Source: Cellvibrionales bacterium UBA2511 (GTDB taxonomy: Bacteria > Pseudomonadota > Gammaproteobacteria > Pseudomonadales > Porticoccaceae). Taken from it: a stretch of DNA of 9,726 nucleotides. Every line of letters starts with the position of its first letter. The stretch's first letter is position 1. The notes beneath the pieces were generated by a model that ran no database searches, was not told the origin of the DNA, and was given only the letters and a program-made list of their open reading frames with translations. Of this stretch, positions 6,494 through 9,726 are shown in pieces. The position numbers were made by a program, and so were the translations under genes. Where the stretch lies: positions 1 to 9,726 of the forward strand of contig DDNV01000059.1 in the NCBI GenBank assembly GCA_002341315.1, given 5' to 3'.

Positions 6494-6504
6494 GTCCGTT
6501 ATGA
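6487..6504 (+). CDS. Possible five-codon upstream ORF overlapping the receptor start
   Basis: ATG at 6487 followed by four sense codons (MGSPL) and TGA at 6502-6504. The stop overlaps the receptor ATG as ATGA, the classic arrangement for translational coupling. A GGGGA lies 6 nt before its ATG, so ribosomes could plausibly start here. It may be a translation-tuning leader peptide or a by-product of the 11-bp duplication. There is no evidence that the peptide itself has a function. Confidence 0.35.
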   Translation: MGSPL

Positions 6505-8573
6505 ATGATCGACAGAAACAGAAAAACTTTTTTTCAGTTGGCTGGTATCAACTGGGTCTGGTGCCAACGTTGCTTCTGTCTTACCCGGCGGCCACTTTCG
6601 CCGTTGACGTCAACGACAGTGCCGATTCGTCTGTAGAAGCCTCGGCCTTTGAAGTCGCTCCGGTGGTGGTCAGTGCAACGCGGGTAGAGCAGGACATTGA
6701 CGACGTAGCTCGGGCCGTTGTGGTGATAGAAGAGGATGAAATAAGAACCATGCAACCCCAATCGGTGGCGGAAATATTGCGCTATCAGCCAAATATTACG
6801 GTGTCTGGTGGCCCCAGGCCCGGCAATCAGTCTGTCAATATTCGGGGGCTGACCGGCCAGAAAGTTCTGCAAACGATTGATGGTGTACGCCAGACATTTG
6901 AGTCCGGTCATCGTCCCACCTACTTTTTGGATCCTGAGCTAATCCGTGACGTTGAAGTTCTCAAAGGGCCCACCAGTAGCCTGTGGGGTTCGGGTGCACT
7001 TGGCGGGGTGGTGTCCCAGAATACAATTTCTGCCAGAGACCTGTTGAAGCCGGGTGCCAATCTGGGTGGTCTGGTCAAATCGGGCTACAACAGCAACAAC
7101 CATCAGCAAACCACCACCACGGCGCTGGCCGGGCGTGTGGGTAATGTGGACCTGCTGGCCAGCGGTTATTACCGGGACGCCAATGATGTTGAGCTCGGTA
7201 ATGGCGATGCCCTGGCGGGTTCAGCCACGCGGGATCAGGGAGGATTGCTGAAGGCAGAATGGCAAATCGACGACCAGCAATCCCTGGCGATTAATTACCG
7301 CCGTGCCGAAGTGGAAGGCGGTGTGCCTTCCAATGGTGCCGCTATTCTGGGTAGCAGCAATTTCCTGATTGACCGGGATCAGCGAACGACCACCTGGTCA
7401 ATGGAATATCACCTGGATACCCATTCTCCCCTGGTGAACAGTCGGCTGCTGGCCTACAGAAACAAGGTGGAAATGGATGAGTCCAGGGTCAGTGATGGAC
7501 GCTACGATTCCACTGAGCTGGTGGTCAGGGGCATTAATCTGAACAATCTTTCCATGATAGGTGATATCGCGCTGCTCTACGGGATTGATGGTTATCGAGA
7601 AGAATTCGATGCTCGTCGGGGCGGCATAGACCGCCCTGCACCTCCGGATGCGGAAACCGATGTCTGGGGTGCATTTGTACAGGCCACCGTACCGCTCTCG
7701 GAAGCCTGGAAACTGGAGCTTGGCGTCCGTTATGACCGTTTTGAAACCGAGGCAAAGAACCTCAATGCTGACAGCAGTGACAGCGATGTCTCCCCATCGA
7801 TTGCTGTCATCTGGGAGTCATCAGAGTGGTTGAAACTGACCCTTCGCCACGATCGGGCATTCCGGGCCCCCGGGGCCGAAGCCCTTTACAGTACGGGAAC
7901 CCATTTCTGTATGTTCCCGGGATTTTGCAACACATTCCTGCCCAATCCGGATTTAAAGCCCGAGCAAGCGGCCAACACGGAGCTGCTGGCCAATATGCAA
8001 TTCGAGAACCTGTTTGCCGATGACAGCCTACGTATCAATGCTGCTGTTTTCCGGAACAAAGTGGATGATTTTATCGAACAGATCGTCACAGACCCTACCT
8101 TCTTCCCGGTGATGGACCCCGGTTATACCACCTGGGTGAATGTGGATGAGGCGGAAATAAAAGGCTATGAACTGAGCGCGGATTATCGGCTTGACCAGTG
8201 GCAGTTGAAACTGGCCTATGGCCAAACGCGGGGTGAGGACGATAAAACCGGAGATGATCTCACCAATATACCAGCTGATACTTTCTCAGCTGACCTGAAT
8301 TACCGTTTCGGTGCCAGGCCATGGTTGGCCGGTGTGCGCTTTACCCATGCGGCCAGACAGGACCGTACCGACTACCCGCAGAATACGGCTGGTCAGGAGT
8401 ACAGCGATTACAACATCACGGACTTGTATGCCAGCTGGCAGCCGGAAAGCCTGAACGGCGTCAAGCTTGACCTGACGGTCAACAATGTCACGGATAAGCA
8501 CTACCGGCGGGCTTGGGAAGAACTCTATGAGTCCGGACGGGAAATTATCCTGACGGCAACTTACCGTTTCTAG
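6501..8573 (+). CDS. TonB-dependent outer-membrane heme/hemoprotein receptor (HmuR/HutA-like)
   Basis: A 22-stranded barrel receptor that takes heme, perhaps from hemoproteins, across the outer membrane using TonB. 690 residues from ATG 6501, chosen for its GGGGAG 6 nt upstream and for the signal peptide that follows (core about 17-34, probable cleavage after ATFA). A longer reading from TTG 6438 lacks such support. The TonB box region is EVAPVVVSATR (51-61), and the plug domain follows with VNIRGLTGQKVLQTIDGVRQ (112-131) and VEVLKGPTSSLWGSGALGGVV (151-171). The heme-receptor signature FRAP (454-457)...NPDL (482-485) is present, with His468 between them in STGTHF, the usual place of a heme-ligating His. 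It ends in YRF with a C-terminal Phe, as barrel proteins do. Cys470 and Cys476 lie just after the His. It is divergent from tonB and followed by hutX and hutZ. Heme use is well supported; the host protein source is unknown. Confidence 0.93.
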   Translation: MNDRQKQKNFFSVGWYQLGLVPTLLLSYPAATFAVDVNDSADSSVEASAFEVAPVVVSATRVEQDIDDVARAVVVIEEDEIRTMQPQSVAEILRYQPNITVSGGPRPGNQSVNIRGLTGQKVLQTIDGVRQTFESGHRPTYFLDPELIRDVEVLKGPTSSLWGSGALGGVVSQNTISARDLLKPGANLGGLVKSGYNSNNHQQTTTTALAGRVGNVDLLASGYYRDANDVELGNGDALAGSATRDQGGLLKAEWQIDDQQSLAINYRRAEVEGGVPSNGAAILGSSNFLIDRDQRTTTWSMEYHLDTHSPLVNSRLLAYRNKVEMDESRVSDGRYDSTELVVRGINLNNLSMIGDIALLYGIDGYREEFDARRGGIDRPAPPDAETDVWGAFVQATVPLSEAWKLELGVRYDRFETEAKNLNADSSDSDVSPSIAVIWESSEWLKLTLRHDRAFRAPGAEALYSTGTHFCMFPGFCNTFLPNPDLKPEQAANTELLANMQFENLFADDSLRINAAVFRNKVDDFIEQIVTDPTFFPVMDPGYTTWVNVDEAEIKGYELSADYRLDQWQLKLAYGQTRGEDDKTGDDLTNIPADTFSADLNYRFGARPWLAGVRFTHAARQDRTDYPQNTAGQEYSDYNITDLYASWQPESLNGVKLDLTVNNVTDKHYRRAWEELYESGREIILTATYRF

Positions 8574-8599
8574 TGGTGACAGGATATAGGTAACTAACA

Positions 8600-8998
8600 A
8601 TGACAGCGTGGGATGACAATCAGGGGATGCCCGGGGATCAGGCAGAAGCACTGCTTCGGCTATTGGCCGAGTGGGGCAATACAACGACCGTCATCGTGCA
8701 CGGCGGTTGTGTGTTCGAGTTCAAGGGGTCTTTTCCCGCCGGCAGCCTCGGAGAGGGTTACTACAATCTCACCGGTGGCAGTTCGGGGCTGCACGGGCAC
8801 ATCAATCTTGGCAGGATCCGGCAGGTGGCTTTCCAGACGCGTCCCCACCGGGGCAGAGAAAGCTACGCCTTTGTTTTTCTGGGCAAGGACAACGAACCTA
8901 TTTTCAAGGTCTTCCTGGGCAGAAACGACGACGGCGCGTTATTTCCCGGCCAGGTGGCCGAATTTCATCGTATTAAAGAGCACCGCTCGGTGCAGTGA
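8600..8998 (+). CDS. hutX: Cytosolic heme carrier HutX (ChuX/HutX family)
   Basis: Binds imported heme in the cytoplasm and passes it to the degrading enzyme HutZ. 132 residues. The family core is clear: EWGNTTTVIVHGGCVFEFKG (24-43), LGEGYYNLTG (50-59), GLHGHINLGRIRQVAF (63-78), RPHRGRESYAFVFL (81-94) and IFKVFLGR (101-108). Tyr89 is a candidate heme ligand by analogy with the Tyr ligand of Vibrio HutX; this is my alignment by eye. It is shorter than the roughly 165-residue Vibrio HutX because the N-terminal segment is missing. An in-frame TAA at 8591-8593, just before the ATG, rules out a longer start. AGG at 8588-8590 is the likely ribosome binding site. It lies 26 bp after the receptor and 19 bp before hutZ, consistent with one operon. 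Confidence 0.9.
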   Translation: MTAWDDNQGMPGDQAEALLRLLAEWGNTTTVIVHGGCVFEFKGSFPAGSLGEGYYNLTGGSSGLHGHINLGRIRQVAFQTRPHRGRESYAFVFLGKDNEPIFKVFLGRNDDGALFPGQVAEFHRIKEHRSVQ

Positions 8999-9017
8999 CG
9001 AATATCAGGAGAGCAGA

Positions 9018-9542
9018 ATGAAAGAGTCTATTGTGCAGAAACGTATTAATGAAGAAGTGGTCAACTTTATCAGTAGCCGTAAAAGTCTGATGCTGTCGAC
9101 CCTCACTATGGAGGGAACACCCTATGCTTCCTATGCCCCTTTTGCGATTGGCGAGGAATGTCTGTACGTGCTGATCAGTGAAATTGCCCTGCATGCCGTT
9201 AACCTTCAGCATTTTCCGGAAGCCTCTGTCCTGATCATCGAGGATGAGGACAGTGCCGGGGAGCTGTTCGCCCGGATCAGGGTAAATTACAGCGTGCAGG
9301 CAAAACACATTGAGCCGGATGGCAAGCATTGGGCCGAGGGCATAGCACGACTGGCCGACAGACATGGCGAGCGTATTAATCACCTCAGCCAGTTAGCAGA
9401 TTTCAAGCTGTTTCGACTAATTCCCCAGGGTGGGCGTTATGTGAAAGGCTTTGGTCGGGCATTTTCCCTGGCGGGAAAAACCCTCGCTGGTGAAACAGTG
9501 GATCATCTTAGGGATGGTCACCAGAAAAGGGACGTGGCCTGA
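9018..9542 (+). CDS. hutZ: Heme-degrading enzyme HutZ (HugZ family)
   Basis: Opens heme oxidatively to release iron in the cytoplasm. 174 residues, matching the roughly 176 of Vibrio cholerae HutZ. The start is ATG 9018, with AGGAG at 9007-9011 about 6 nt upstream; the frame is open well upstream, but that stretch overlaps hutX and is not coding. The N-terminal half has the split-barrel flavin-oxidoreductase-like fold signature SLMLSTLTMEGTPYASYAPF (23-42), the middle has LADFKLFRLIPQGGRYVKGF (126-145), and GFGRAFSL (144-151) follows. The C-terminus has His163 and His168 in VDHLRDGHQK; one, probably His168, corresponds to the HutZ heme ligand (His170 in V. cholerae). Asp128 may match the Asp known to matter for its activity. 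Last recognised member of the heme operon. Confidence 0.92.
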   Translation: MKESIVQKRINEEVVNFISSRKSLMLSTLTMEGTPYASYAPFAIGEECLYVLISEIALHAVNLQHFPEASVLIIEDEDSAGELFARIRVNYSVQAKHIEPDGKHWAEGIARLADRHGERINHLSQLADFKLFRLIPQGGRYVKGFGRAFSLAGKTLAGETVDHLRDGHQKRDVA

Positions 9543-9573
9543 AATATCCATTAACTGAGAGGAGAGAATTGCT

Positions 9574-9726
9574 ATGGAACCACAATTCCTGTGTGTTCAT
9601 CACAGGCAGTTGCTGTCGGCCAACCCCTGTATGGCAAGGCGTTACTGGGAGCGGTGTATGCAGGAAGGGCAGGTGTTTGTGACACGCAGCCACTATCGGG
9701 CAGCGCTCCCAGTAACGCCTTGCCAT
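9574..9726 (+). CDS. Unrecognised protein, 5' part only (continues past window edge)
   Basis: An open frame of 51 codons from ATG 9574 runs to the window end without a stop. A strong ribosome binding site, GGAGAG (9561-9566), lies 7 nt upstream, and the gene sits 31 bp after hutZ on the same strand, so it is probably a further member of the heme operon. The N-terminus has Cys at 7, 19 and 28 and a His-His pair at 9-10 (MEPQFLCVHHRQLL...NPCMARRYWERC). There is no signal peptide or membrane segment in the visible part. I do not recognise the family. The last eight codons lie in the right arm of an inverted repeat and may be an assembly artefact, so only the first 43 or so codons are trustworthy. 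Confidence 0.55.
   Translation, partial: MEPQFLCVHHRQLLSANPCMARRYWERCMQEGQVFVTRSHYRAALPVTPCH
9631..9726. repeat. 23-bp perfect inverted repeat ending at the window edge
   Basis: Positions 9631-9653 and 9704-9726 are exact reverse complements (left arm begins ATGGCAAGGCGTTACTGGGA), separated by 50 bp. The right arm stops at the very last base and may extend further. Both arms lie inside the open frame starting at 9574, and each strand, read from its outer end, encodes MARRYWERC. It has no U-run and a long loop, so it is not a terminator. It may be a contig-end foldback artefact or a genuine repeat. Confidence 0.8.

Larger units (their letters stand above)
6287..6500. promoter_or_regulatory. 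Divergent tonB / heme-receptor promoter region
   Basis: 214 bp between the tonB start and the receptor start. It contains a Fur-box-like dyad, one sigma-70-like promoter on each strand, and a leader of about 100 nt ahead of the receptor with a duplicated SD/ATG block. These are listed separately. The two arms of the heme system are therefore likely to be switched on together. Confidence 0.75.

Noticed and set aside
6438..6500. Longer receptor N-terminus starting at TTG 6438 or ATG 6474
   Set aside because: Neither has a good ribosome binding site, and the added residues precede a normal signal peptide that begins properly at ATG 6501 with GGGGAG 6 nt upstream.
8613..9017. Long upstream extension of the hutZ frame
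   Set aside because: The open frame overlaps hutX out of frame and its translation resembles no HutZ; ATG 9018 has a strong ribosome binding site and gives the family's normal length.
9508..9726. Minus-strand ORF at the right edge (begins MARRYWERC)
   Set aside because: It overlaps the end of hutZ and the well-supported plus-strand frame; its start is simply the mirrored arm of the inverted repeat.
1..9726. CRISPR array, insertion sequence, tRNA/rRNA or phage genes
   Set aside because: No regularly spaced repeats, transposase or integrase motifs, or RNA-gene signatures were seen on either strand.

Overview
The window looks like chromosomal DNA from a free-living Gammaproteobacterium, possibly marine, of moderately high GC. 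This is inferred from gene content: a heme-uptake cluster built like the hut/tonB1 locus of Vibrio, with gammaproteobacterial-type HutX and HutZ. I cannot name the genus. I see no IS element, CRISPR array, tRNA or rRNA.

Layout. (1) Positions 1-910, minus strand: a periplasmic adaptor (HlyD/AcrA/MexE type) of an RND multidrug pump, cut by the left window edge. (2) Positions 911-1216: a divergent control region with a near-perfect TetR-type operator lying between the -35 and -10 of the adaptor promoter. (3) Positions 1217-1897, plus strand: the matching TetR/AcrR-family repressor. (4) Positions 1908-6286, minus strand: a tightly packed operon tonB-exbB-exbD-hmuT-hmuU-hmuV, giving energy transduction to the outer membrane and the ABC importer for heme; four of its five junctions overlap. 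(5) Positions 6287-6500: a divergent promoter region with one Fur-box-like dyad between two outward-facing -35 hexamers. (6) Positions 6501-9542, plus strand: a TonB-dependent heme receptor, HutX (cytosolic heme carrier) and HutZ (heme-degrading enzyme). (7) Positions 9574-9726, plus strand: the start of an unrecognised gene, and a 23-bp perfect inverted repeat ending exactly at the last base.

How it works together (known family roles plus inference from layout). Low iron should release Fur from the shared dyad and switch on both arms. The receptor takes heme at the cell surface, powered by TonB-ExbB-ExbD. HmuT captures heme in the periplasm, HmuUV imports it, HutX carries it and HutZ opens the ring to free iron. 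The RND adaptor and TetR gene are a separate unit that happens to converge with the end of the heme operon.

Most of the content is a recognisable heme-acquisition system. The less ordinary items are a duplicated Shine-Dalgarno/ATG block creating a five-codon upstream ORF that overlaps the receptor start, a perfect palindrome containing the tonB stop codon, a cysteine pair beside the predicted heme ligand of the receptor, and the inverted repeat and unknown gene at the right edge.
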